NCBI RefSeq assembly: GCF_024323335.1
Contig: NC_066582.1
Coordinates: 88,966,944-89,030,943 of the forward strand
Length of the DNA stretch: 64,000 bases
Origin: Lathyrus oleraceus
Taxonomy: Eukaryota > Streptophyta > Magnoliopsida > Fabales > Fabaceae
Direction: 5' to 3'
In this document: positions 10,106-20,298 of the stretch, one piece after another
Position numbering within the stretch: position 1 is the stretch's first letter
How the letters are laid out: each line of letters starts with the position of its first letter
The notes under the pieces: model-generated
Told to the model about the DNA's origin: nothing
What the model saw: only the letters and a program-made list of their open reading frames with translations
The model's database searches: none
Translations under genes and position numbers: made by a program

Positions 10106-10634
10106 TATGCGAAGTATTTTTTAACTGCGTCTGAGTTGACAGGGGATGGGAAGTTTTCGCCCTCCATGGTTGTTAGCATCAAAGCTCCGCCAGAGAAAAC
10201 CCTTTTAACCACGTATGGACCCTCATAGTTCGGTGTCCATTTGCCCCTATGATCTGTGTTGGGAGGAAGAATTCTTTTGACTACCAATTCACCAACTTGA
10301 TACTCCCGAGGGCGCACTTTCTGATCAAACGCTCTCTTCATCCGTCTCTGATATAGTTGGCCATGGCATATGCGAAGTATTTTTTAACTACGTCTGAGTT
10401 GACAGGGGATGGGAAGTTTTCGCCCTCCATGGTTGTTAGCATCAAAGCTCCGCCAGAGAAAACCCTTTTAACCACGTATGGACCCTCATAGTTCGGTGTC
10501 CATTTGCCCCTATGATCTGTGTTGGGAGGAAGAATTCTTTTGACTACCAATTCACCAACTTGATACTCCCGAGGGCGCACTTTCTGATCAAACGCTCTCT
10601 TCATCCGTCTCTGATATAGTTGGCCATGGCATAT
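10106..10634 (-). repeat. 263-bp tandem duplication at the integrase C-terminus (E2)
   Basis: Positions about 10106-10370 and 10369-10633 repeat with a period of 263 bp and only one difference that I can see (G versus A near 10128/10391). The near identity says the duplication is recent compared with other damage in the element. It repeats the C-terminal chromatin- or DNA-binding end of integrase, including the stop region; the junction reads through in frame in part. Confidence 0.9.
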
Positions 10635-11411
10635 AGCTGCCAGTCTCTTTTCCTCAACTAGGCTCAGCTGGTTGTATCGAGAACAGACCCATTCTGCTTC
10701 GTCAAGCTTAATATCCATCAGGACCCGCAAAGAAGGAAATTCGACTTTAACCGGAAGAACTGCTTCCATGTTGTATACAAGCTGATAAGGTGTTGCCCCG
10801 GTGGACATTCTAATTGAAGTTCGATACCCATGTAATGCAAACGGTAATATCTCATGCCAGTCCTTGTATGTTACCACCATCTTTTGCACAATCTTCTTAA
10901 TATTCTTGTTAGCTGCCTCAACAACGCCATTCATCTTTGGCCTGTAAGGAGAAGAATTGTGATGCTCGATTTTGAAGTCCCGGCAAAGCTCTGCCATCAT
11001 TTTGTTATTGAGATTCGAACCATTATCAGTAATAATCCGTTCGGGAACTCCGTATCTGCAGATGATATCTCTTTTCAGAAATCTGGCTACCACCTGCTTC
11101 GTAACATTCTCATAGCGACCAAAATGAATTTATGGTCGTTGGAAGCGGTCGGTTCGATCTTGCCAATCATATCAATGCCCCACATTGCAAAAGGCCAAGG
11201 TGACGACATGACATTCAATGGGCTTGGAGGGATATGCACTTTATTTGCGTAAATCTGGCACTTGTGATACTTTCGGGCGTATGCGCAACAGTCTGCCTCC
11301 ATTGCTAACCAATAATACCCCGATCGTAACAACTTCTTAGCCATTGCATGTCCTCCGGCATGGGTACCGAAAGATCCCTCATGTATTTCTTGCATTAACA
11401 TGTCCGCTTCC
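10106..11411 (-). pseudogene. Integrase (E2), frameshifted and 5'-truncated
   Basis: On the minus strand the zinc-binding H-H-C-C region (11390 to 11240) is followed by the core with D in GIDMIG near 11185, D in ITDNGS near 11020-11035, and E in VEAANKN near 10910-10925, then a C-terminal domain. A deletion of about 40 bp near 11110, removing the segment present as DYFTKW in E3, shifts the frame between the two halves (frames 11087-11500 and 10338-11093). The upstream end is fused to LTR sequence at 11412-11417. Integrase would insert the cDNA into chromosomes; this copy is not functional. Confidence 0.85.
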
Positions 11412-13105
11412 TGTCTAAAGGGTGTGGGTATATCTAATGTATTATTTACTAAAAGAGGGTCAAAATAAAATGACTCGCACGAATGTCGCATCCACTGCAT
11501 ACGTATCTCATCCGAATATGAGAATCAGAGTCTTCGTAGCTCGGGTACCTATGGGTTAAGGATAAGTGTGCTCGTTAAGACATCGCGTCTTATGCCTACG
11601 TATCTCATCTGGAATGAGAATCAGAGCAAGCCGTAGTTCGGCTAACTACGGGTTAAGGGTTGTGTTTTGGGCGAACGACGTTACTACGCAATCTACCGGA
11701 TGCTCGACCTTTGGAGACTTACTCGCCTGTAGTAGAAGGAGTAAACGTGTTCTTAGGAGAAGAAAAATCAATGAGTTGTTGGTGTTTTAGGGATGCTCAT
11801 GTAAAAAGGAAGTCCTAGACGAAGGAACAATGCTACCTTAATTGTCATGCAAACGAGAGACTATCCGAAGCCTAGCAATCCTATAGGGATACAATCACAC
11901 CATACAAAACAAACATGCATAAAGTAAACAATGCCAACCAAGGGCTCAGACACACATGGGTAGGGCTTTAGTCAAGAGGGGTCATATCAACCTCGACAAA
12001 CAAGCCATGGAAGGGTAATCAAACTGGCTCTTAACCACTGACATCGAACGTCAGGGTGAGCAGATCGAAAGGGTAATGAGGTTAAGACCTCATAGCTCTT
12101 AACCCTGGACAGGGTGAGCTCATGACAAAGCGTGGGGGTTCAGAAAGATGGAACCCTCTCAACTGACTGACCGGACAAAAGATCTCGGGCTTTTTTTCTG
12201 AAGCATCGACATGTAGTGCGGGCATAAAGAACGACACACTGAATGATGGGGGATCGATTACTAACCCCTTTTATCCGTCAATTGCCTCTTCATGGAGGTC
12301 TTTGGGCACAAAAGTAAACAAACAAAAGAAAACATTGCCTCCTATTGAGGTCTTCCAGCTAAGAAAGCGGTAAAATGCCGGAAAAATAAAGGGATCAAGA
12401 GGTCTACCGCACGGATAAAGATCCGAAGCAACAACAATTAAGGAAACAAGAAACCCAGAGATCTCTCAAGCTAGCACCATCAAAGAAAGCAAATCAGCAA
12501 AGTAATCGGAATAACTCTCCAGATGGTATCCCACAAATAAAGTGGAATACCAGGCAAGCTATCTCTTCACAAGTCATGTGAGCCCTCACAAAACTCAACA
12601 CACAGGTTAGAGTAACAGGATGGAATCAGGAGAAAATAATGCCATGCCAAACACAAAACAGATTGGAGCAAACAGAAAAGCAATCGCTGTCGCGATGGCC
12701 GCTGCTTCGCTTAGCGAAGCTTCGCTGCAGGCTCGCCTAGCGATGGTGCTAGCGAACGCCTGCGGGTTTTGGGTTCTTCATGGATAACATTGCGGTTTCA
12801 GAAACCCCAAACCCTATGGAATACATCCCAGAAATTAAACGATTAAACATTCACGGCGTTGTTTTATACATTCATGCATATTTACTCGTGGGCAAAACCG
12901 AACGATAATACCTCATACATTCAGCGTATTCAAATTTAAAGCATGAGGGTTTGTATGAGGCAATCTTAGGGTTTGTATGAGGCAAAATAGGTTCTTTGCA
13001 GATGAGTTCCTTTCAGTCCCTGGAGGTTGCTCTGAATCCTATCAGCTCTGTTCTTTCTCTCTCTGATAATAGGAATCGAATCCCGTTTGGCTCAATGGAA
13101 TTCTG

Positions 13106-13113
13106 AATTTATA
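13106..13113 (-). promoter_or_regulatory. TATA box of the E2 5' LTR
   Basis: The minus strand reads TATAAATT, in the same place as in the 3' LTR. Four palindromes lie upstream of it at 13195-13209, 13215-13229, 13242-13254 and 13262-13276. Confidence 0.55.
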
Positions 13114-13194
13114 ACCTGATTTTCGTGGCTTGGTGGGCTCAAATGAGGGCAACTCAAGCCCATGACTTTCTGTTATTTTCTCAAAACCCGTGGG

Positions 13195-13276
13195 CTTCGC
13201 CTAGCGAAGGATTTGCTCGCCTAGCGAGCATGACAGTTCAGTTCGCTAGGCGAACCATTCTGCTCGCCTAGCGAGC
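13195..13276 (-). repeat. Four small hairpin palindromes in U3 of the E2 5' LTR
   Basis: The set is the same as in the 3' LTR, and here all four are perfect: the one that has a mismatch in the 3' LTR reads GCTCGCCTAGCGAGC in this copy. Confidence 0.75.
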
Positions 13277-13535
13277 ATGACAGCTCAGGAACAGACTTTT
13301 GCTCGCTCAAGATTAGCGTTTTGAATGATGAATAGACCCCATTTGAACCTGTTGGAAGTAACTCAAGTTTTTTCCTTGTGTTGACTGATGACCTGGATAG
13401 AACCCACAAAGTGTCTCGGATGATGTTCAAGCTTCTTGGACCTGATCCTGATTGACATGACGAAATGCAATATGAAATGCTAAATGACCTAAAAATGCAT
13501 GCATGAATGAGGAGGGCAAATTTTGGGGTGTTACA

Positions 13536-13540
13536 TCCTC
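13536..13540. repeat. Target site duplication of E2, right copy (TCCTC)
   Basis: It matches 5669-5673 exactly. Confidence 0.95.
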
Positions 13541-14976
13541 CAAGAGTTTGATGTGGAAATTAGGGACAAAAGGGGATGTGAAAACATTGTTGCCGATCAT
13601 TTGTCTCAAATGTCGCCAATTGAAGAGATGGAAGACAAGAGACTAATAAAGGATGAGTTTGCTGATGAGCACATCCTCGCTGTTATTGGTATCCCTTGGT
13701 TCACAGACTATGTGAATTATCTAGTAGGTGGTGTAATCCTTAATGATTTTATTCTAACAAGAAGAAAAAGTTTTTACATGATTGCAGGTTCTACTTGTGG
13801 GAAGACTCATTCCTGTACAAGAGAGGAGTATATGGATTGGTCAGAAGATGTGTCCCAGAGGAGGAACAAAGGGATGTTCTTAGATCTTGTCATCACTCAG
13901 ACTATGGAGGACACTTTAGTGGTGACAGAACTACAGCTAAAGTCTTCCAGTCGGGTTTATACTGGCCTTCACTATTCAAACATGCCCGAGACATGGTCAA
14001 GGAGTGCGACAGCTGTTAAAGAATAGGAAATATTTCTAAGAGGTATCAAATGCCGCAGAATGCCATGTTGGAGATGGAATTGTTTGATGTGTGGGGAATA
14101 GACTTCATGGGACCGTTTTCACCCTCATTTAGAAAAAATTTACATCTTGGTAGTAGTGGATTATGTGTCAAAGTGGGTGGAAGCGATAGCGTTTCCCACT
14201 AATGATTCCAGAGTTGTAGTGAATTTCCTGACGAACAATATTTTCTAAAGGTATGGAGTATCGAGAGCACTTATCAATGATAACGTTACCCATTTCTTAA
14301 ACAAGTTGATGGAAGATATGCTAAAGAAGTACAATGTTAAGCACAAGATTTCCACCTTGTATCGTCCTCAAACGAGTGGGCAGGTTGAAGTGTCCAATAG
14401 GCAAATAAAGCAAACCCTTGAGAAGACTGTTTGTGTGTCTCGAAAAGATTGGGCAGTGAAGCTGGAAGATGCAATATGGGCATACAGAACAGCATTCAAA
14501 ACTTCTATAGGTATGCCCCCTATAAGTTAGTGTATGGTAAAGCTTGTCACTTGTCGCTTGAGTTAGAGCACAAAGCATTTTGGGCTTCCAAATTCCTAAA
14601 TTATGATCTTGTTAAAGCTGGTGAATCCCGAATTCTTCAATTCCATGAGCTAGAAGAATTTAGGAATCAGGCTTATGAGAATGCCAAACTTTATAAAGAG
14701 AAAATAAAAAAGTGGCATGACCATAAGATCCAGAGAAAGGAATTTGTGGAGGGACAGTTGGTGTTATTGTTTAATTCCAGGTTGAAACTTTTTCCTGGAA
14801 AATTGAAGTCCAGATGGTCTGATCCGTTTTTGGTTCACAGTGTGTTTCCCCATGGAGCGATAAAACTAAAAAGTAAAACTAACGGGGACATATTTAAAGT
14901 GAACGGACAAAGATTGAAGCATTATTACAAAGGACAAGATAGTGGGTTGATAGATAATGTTCGTCTTACAGGATAA
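13541..14976 (+). pseudogene. Athila RNase H end and integrase (E1)
   Basis: The frame runs from the LQEFDVE segment (end of RNase H) to the integrase zinc finger, with H-H near 13885-13915 and C-x2-C near 14004-14018. The core follows with D in GIDFMG near 14095-14110 and D in the IND segment near 14275-14283. The conserved E lies in QVEVSNRQ near 14380-14403, and the C-terminal domain reads cleanly from 14431 to the stop at 14974-14976. Breaks include a frameshift near 13790, a TAA at about 14017-14019 and frameshifts between 14120 and 14300. Confidence 0.85.
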
Positions 14977-15735
14977 GATGGACGACCGTCGAGTCATGCG
15001 ACGTTAAACGAAGTGCTTCATGGGAGGCAACCCACGCTTTTTATTTCTAACAATTTCCTTTGTGTTGGTGTGTTTTAGTTTCTTGTAGGTTCACATAGTG
15101 ATCCCTTAAGAAGGTAGGAGACGTTTGAACTCAATGAGCAGAATTCAGTATGCCAGGAGAAAAAGGAGAAAAATGTCGAAAAGACGACAAAAGTGTGAAA
15201 AAAACAGGGGCCTGATACGAGTGCCTATGTCAGGACATGCTCAAAAGAAGAGATTTTGGGTTTTCCTGTAGGCTAACACGGTCTCCCGTGTCAGCTGACA
15301 CGGCCCGCATCATCCCTACTAAAGCAAGTGAATTTGTGGTGGGCCAGAAGCCTGACACGGTCGCCCGTGTCATGGGATACAACCCGTGTCAGGAAGCGCA
15401 TGGTCAGAAGTTGTTTTTTCTTTGTCTTCACCTTGTGTGGACCCCACCCGAGTTTAACCCCAATTATCACCTCTTAACTCATATTTACTTCTAATAATAA
15501 AACTTTTCACCCCTTTTCTCTCTCTTTTCTACCTAACTCTCCTTATTCCTTCTCTTTCTCTCAAAAACTCCATAGTCACCACCATTAAAAGCTCCAAACT
15601 TTATCACCTTAACCCACCTAAACCGCTTACTCCCTTCACAAAATTTGCTCCATTTTCCGCCCTCTACAACATACCGGTAATCTTTTCTACTAACTCCAGA
15701 TTTTATTTTCGCTCATTTTTTTTCAGTTACCAAAT
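14977..15735 (+). other. Spacer between Athila pol and the downstream ORF
   Basis: No supported gene lies here. The GGGAGGCAACCCACGC phrase near 15025 is typical of the region after Athila pol. Between 15278 and 15400 are several TGACACGG/CCGTGTCA inverted motifs, which recur in the 3' LTR. From 15480 onward the strand is strongly pyrimidine-rich, as in a leader before an ORF. Confidence 0.6.
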
Positions 15736-16932
15736 ATGCCTCCAAGGCAAATTATTAAGGGAAAGCAAGTAGAAGTTGAGCCACCGAGGCCTCAGAAGAG
15801 AACCATTCACCATCCCAATGCTGACAACATAATCTTTGACAACCCCGAGCATGAGAGGTGTTATTCGCCTCATGTTAAGCGTAAGATCACGCCAACAAGG
15901 TATTTGTGCTCTGACACTCTATCTCAATTGGGTTTGTCTGAAGAAATAGATCGAATGTTTCATGTACTAGGCATGTTATAATTTATGCATTGTGAAGCGC
16001 CAACTTTTGCATGCATAACCCTGGAATTTTTTAGCACAATTTGTTATGCATTTTAGGTTGTATAACGTTGATCATGAGTTGACGGTTGAGCAGTTAGGTG
16101 GTATTCTCCGATTACCCCTTTATGGTCCCGAAGATATTCCGGATAATTTTGACGCTAAGGCTTTATGGTCAGCCATCACAGGTCGATCTGATTATGTGGC
16201 AAAGGGTGCTAAGGCATTGGGGATTCAGAATCCTTGTTTCCGCTACGCCCAAAAGATGCAGGCCTTCACACTCTTTGGTAGGGGTGATAGTACTGGGGTA
16301 GCTACCCAAAGGGAGTTGTTCTTTCTTTTTTCCATGGCGAACAGGGTTGTTGTGAGTTTTGCTGCCTTTGCAACTGACTACCTAGGTAGAGTTGGCCGAG
16401 CTGCTCAGGGCGGAATCTCCATTGGGGGTATAACTACACAGATAGCCAACCATTTTGTCTATGAATGCTCTAGTTCAGTAAGACTAAGTTGGACATGAAT
16501 GCTCTAGTTCAGCAAGTTATGATTTTTCAAATTTCCGATTATTATGCTGCGATGAGTTCTAACCAGTTTATTATGGCACTTCCTGACCCTGATAGGATAT
16601 GTATTACTGAAACTGCTAACTAGTTATACGAGAGTGTCGTCCACGATGATATGGACGAGCAAAATGCTGAGACTTTTGTTGCAGGTGACCAGCATGAGGA
16701 GGATGCACGGGAGCAAGAGCAGTTTGCTCCTCCACACGAGGGGGCCACTCATACAGGTGTCGGGTCATCATCTATGACCCCGGACCAATGGACGTGGATA
16801 CAGACCGAGATTAGTGACCTCCGAGCGGAGCAAGCACGTCAAGGGGTGGAGCAGGCTCGTCAGAGAATGATGATGGATAAGATGCATGCACTGATGCAAC
16901 AGTTAATGTTGCAATTTGCTCCGCTGCAATGA
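15736..16932 (+). pseudogene. Athila downstream ORF (env-position, ATHILA ORF-1 type), broken
   Basis: Three open pieces (15736-15981, 16046-16498, 16651-16932) make up one degraded protein region downstream of pol. The first begins with a basic, proline-rich segment; the middle matches the globular domain long described for Athila-type ORFs; the last is Q/E/R-rich and looks like a coiled coil. In Athila elements the third ORF occupies the env position, but a fusion function is not shown, and I see no signal peptide or membrane segment. It is broken by an insertion or frameshift between 15980 and 16046, a duplicated CTCTAGTTCAG phrase near 16470-16510, and a TAG near 16621. Confidence 0.7.
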
Positions 16933-18298
16933 GGCTTTTGAGTCCCCTCTCTATCTTGGACTTAAACATTAAGATCAATGTTTGATTCAAGTGTGTGTGT
17001 GGGGGGGGGGGGGTTATTAATTTCAGTATTTTTATTTATGTTATTTCATTTTCAGTCTGTTTATTGTCACTTTAATTAGGTGTGTTTTGTATTTCGTGTG
17101 TTACAAATCGAGGGTATTTGTGCTGGATGAATGATCAGCCTTGTAGTTAGTGGATGAAAGACACAACCCATACTTGTTGTCCAGGAAGCCCCTGAAAGTT
17201 GGTACTGCTGAAGTGGATGACCGGACGCGATTTTCTGACACTGGACTGATACGAGAATACTTTGCACCCGAGACAAAGATGAAGCTACATCACACTAGAG
17301 GTATCTTGGAACCTATAAGCTATATGAAACATGGTGAGGATCATAAAAAGCCAAACACTGTATCATCATGAGAGTTCTTCAAGTATGTCTCGGTCACTCT
17401 TGGTTTACGTGATTAGATGTTGGAATTTCAATGCACATGTATACACACTGAGGCACTTGTTTGTTTTTTAACCCCGAGCTTTTCCAGCCAACCATTTGAT
17501 GTTATCCTTCGTTCACCCATCTCGAGCCTTGTAACCCTTTTGTTTGTTTATTAACCACATTAATTAACCATAAGCCCAAACACTCCCTTACCTTGCTCAG
17601 ATAAGTGTTGTGGATTTTTGTTGTGTGGAAAAAATTCTATGTTTGGGGTTGGGACACCGGTAAGAACTAGATAAGCGCAAATCGAAAAAAAATAAAAATA
17701 AAAAGTTGAAAAGCTTCAAAAAAAATGATAAATAGAATAAAGCACTTACCTAGAGGAGGATTTAGTTTGAAAAATTCGAAAAGCAAGCTCAAATAAACAC
17801 TTGAGTAAAAATTAAAGAATCCTAACAGAACGATGTCCAAAACTCTTGATTGTGAATAATGCATATAATACAGTGATGAGAGTGACAACACGGACTCTGA
17901 GCCAAAAACCACTCATTTTTGCATTTTGTTTTTTTCTCCCACCTTGTCCCTAAGCCCGTTACAACCATAAAAGTCCTCAAAAAGTGTGTGTGGTGTGTGT
18001 TTGAGATGAAAATAGATGTTATTCAAACTTATGAGTTGACTTTGCATGCCTTGATTATTAAGTGTAAACACTTTAACCCGGAGAGATTTGGTGAGAGTGT
18101 TAAAAGCTGACATGTGAAGAGGTACTTTGATGTGGAAGGGTGATAAAATGTCAGAAGTCGGGGAAGAAGGAAACAATGAAAGGAAAGTGGAAAGAGAATC
18201 ACGAAAGATCTCAGCAGTATTATGGTAAGATGATTGGGAATAATTTGGGAGTGACCTTTCTGTTGTCCCGAGCATTACTTGAGGACAAGCAATGAGAT
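16933..18298 (+). other. 3' UTR of E1, no gene seen; GT/G run at 16991-17013
   Basis: About 1.4 kb without a supported coding region. It includes (GT)5 followed by 13 G at 16991-17013 and an A-rich stretch near 17680-17720. The end leads into the tract before the 3' LTR. Confidence 0.6.
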
Positions 18299-18311
18299 AA
18301 GTTTGGAGTTA
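18299..18311 (+). other. Polypurine tract of E1
   Basis: The purine-rich AAGTTTGGAG directly precedes the LTR start TGATCGG. Athila elements usually have AAGTTTGGGGG here, so the tract is mutated. Confidence 0.6.
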
Positions 18312-19728
18312 TGATCGGTCACCAATTCTACTAGTTTTCTGTCACTTATTCGGCATGAATCCGCGAAAACGGTAACACTTTGTTTCATCTTATTATTGTT
18401 TTTCAAGTTAAGTTTACTTTCCGCATTCTCATTCTCGCTTTGTTGTTATTAATAGTTCATGTCTTTTTATTGGTTTTTATGCGTTTTCTTGGTAGTTTTA
18501 TATGTTTTCAGATTCAAGCAAAAATCCCAAAGGACTCGTGCAAGGAAATCAGGTATTCCAGACTCGCAGAAAATCAGTTTTGAGGGATACAATGGTCCTG
18601 ACACGGCCACCCGTGTCACCTGACACGGCCCGTGTCAAGAAAGGGTTGAAACTGACGTTTGAGAAGGAAACAGGGGGCTGACACGGCCTGTGTCAGCAAG
18701 TCTGGCACTTGGAATGTTTGAATTGAGAAACAGGGAGCCAACACGGCCGGATGTGTTGCCTGACACGGCCCGTGTTGGCTTGGACGCTACATCTTCTGAT
18801 TTTCTTAGATTTTTATGTTTTGTGACTCCGGAGGGTATTTTGGGTATTTGCTACAGCTGTTAAGCAATCAGTGATTATTTATTCTACTTTTTGGAGAAGA
18901 GGAGGGGACTTTTGTGACGAGAAAAGGACTCTACGATTGAAATTGGTGCTCTCAAGGGATTCGGAGAACGAAGATTCTTCAAGAGCAATCGTGATTGAAG
19001 ATCAAAGGAATCCAATTATCTTGTAATGTCTAATTTTCATATTGTATTTTCTTTGAATATTATGAGCGGCTAAACCCCCCAATGCTAAGGGGTGTCCCTG
19101 ATTTGATCGTGTAATGACTTTGAATTCCTAATTCCCTCAATTTTATATTTTGTTATTCAATTCAATTGTGCAATATTTCTAATGCTTTCTTTATCGGACA
19201 AATAAGGATTATTCTATGGTTAACAATTAGCTGGACCGCAATTGTTAAGGTTTTTGCACGATTAAACTATAGTAGATATCACCTAGGACTAGGGATACCC
19301 TATAGTTACCGGGTAAATCTTGATAAAACAAAGGCTTGGTTTCATCATAATTCTCTAAGGACTTAGATACTCAGATGAATGACCAAAGGTTTCCCTCTAA
19401 GGTTTTAGGAGGAAACAAACCTAAGATCTGGTAATAGAATGTATGAACTTGTTGAGGTGATATAAATTCAAGGTTATTACAGGGATAAATCACAGACCTT
19501 ACCCTAGCATAATTCTCATATTTGTGAAAAAGCCAAATTTTACATTCTGCTTATTTTTATTATTGTACGGGTTTATTCCAAACCGAAACTTTTATTTTTG
19601 TTTAATTGAATAACAATTTAAACTAGATATTACTACGCAGTCCTCGAGATCGATATTTGGGAAAGTTCCTTACTATTACTACATCGGCAAAATAGTACAC
19701 TTACTATTTTTTCGATTAGACTACATCA
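18312..19728 (+). repeat. 3' LTR of E1 (Athila/Cyclops type, 1,417 bp)
   Basis: The boundaries are set by the polypurine tract on the left and by matching termini TGAT...ATCA. The segment at 18599-18775 is rich in TGACACGG and CCGTGTCA motifs. The last 100 bp (CCTCGAGATCGATATTTGGG and AGTACACTTACTATTTTTTC) have the look of an Athila LTR end. No second LTR is in the window to confirm it, and the exact right edge could be 3 bases off. Confidence 0.75.
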
Positions 19729-19741
19729 ACAACTTATCAAT

Positions 19742-20298
19742 CATAATTCACGTTGTACGACACGAGCCTTAAGAAATGGAGAAGGAATGGGACTGGAGAA
19801 TTCCTACCCCCATTCTGAATGTCTTTGGGTACGGGACGCTTGACCCAGTTGCTCATTGTATTCACCTCTATTCATAAACTTTAGTGCAATTCGAATCGAT
19901 CGATTGATAAGGTCTTAAATTACAAGAAACAACGACGAAGATTCTCTTCCAACAACTTGAAAGTTAGGATGAGAATTACATGCCATGAGCCTTAAGTATT
20001 AAAGAAGGAATGAGATTGGAGCTTTCCTACACTCATTCTGGATATCTTTGGGGGCGGGACATTTGGCTCGTTGCTTATCATATCCACCTTTACTCATAGA
20101 CTTTAGTGTGATTCTTATCAATCAACTGTCAAGTATTTCTCTCATCATTATAGAAACAATAACAAATATTCTCCTCTGGCAACTTGAAAGTTAAGATGAG
20201 AATTACATGCCATGATCCTTAAGTAGTAAAGAGGGAATGATACTGGAGCTTTCCTACACTCATTCTGGATATCTTTGGGTATGGGACATTTGGCTTAT
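19742..20298. repeat. Short tandem array, about 225-bp unit, 2.4 copies
   Basis: The GAGCCTTAAG-type anchor starts near 19764, 19987 and 20214, giving spacings of 223 and 227 bp. Units diverge by roughly 15-20 per cent by eye. The array lies between the end of E1 and the start of E3, which cuts its third unit. It may be a piece of a larger satellite or flanking DNA; I do not recognise the family and see no coding region. Confidence 0.75.

Larger units (their letters stand above)
5674..13535 (-). mobile_element. E2: internally deleted Tat/Ogre-type retrotransposon inserted in E1
   Basis: The element is 7,862 bp long, bounded by TG...CA ends and a perfect 5-bp duplication. On the minus strand it has a truncated 5' LTR (13535 down to 11412), then integrase, a hairpin-rich and repeat-rich 3' UTR, a polypurine tract and a complete 3' LTR. 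PBS, ORF1, gag, PR and RT/RH are missing, so it could move only with enzymes from another copy, if at all. Since both ends have the same duplication, the deletion happened after insertion or the element moved in this deleted form. Confidence 0.9.
11412..13535 (-). repeat. 5' LTR of E2, truncated at its inner end
   Basis: The LTR starts (minus strand) at 13535 with TGTAACACCCC and is collinear with the 3' LTR, but stops at 11412 where the integrase begins. It lacks about the last 240 bp of the LTR (equivalent to 5674-5914). The joint falls on a 6-base overlap, TGTCTA, shared by the LTR and the integrase region. Confidence 0.9.
13541..19728 (+). mobile_element. E1 right part: Athila/Cyclops-type element, IN to 3' LTR
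   Basis: The sequence resumes the RNase H C-terminus interrupted at 5673 and continues with integrase, a downstream ORF region, a long 3' UTR, polypurine tract and a 3' LTR of 1,417 bp. Orientation is plus throughout, as in the left part. Confidence 0.85.
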
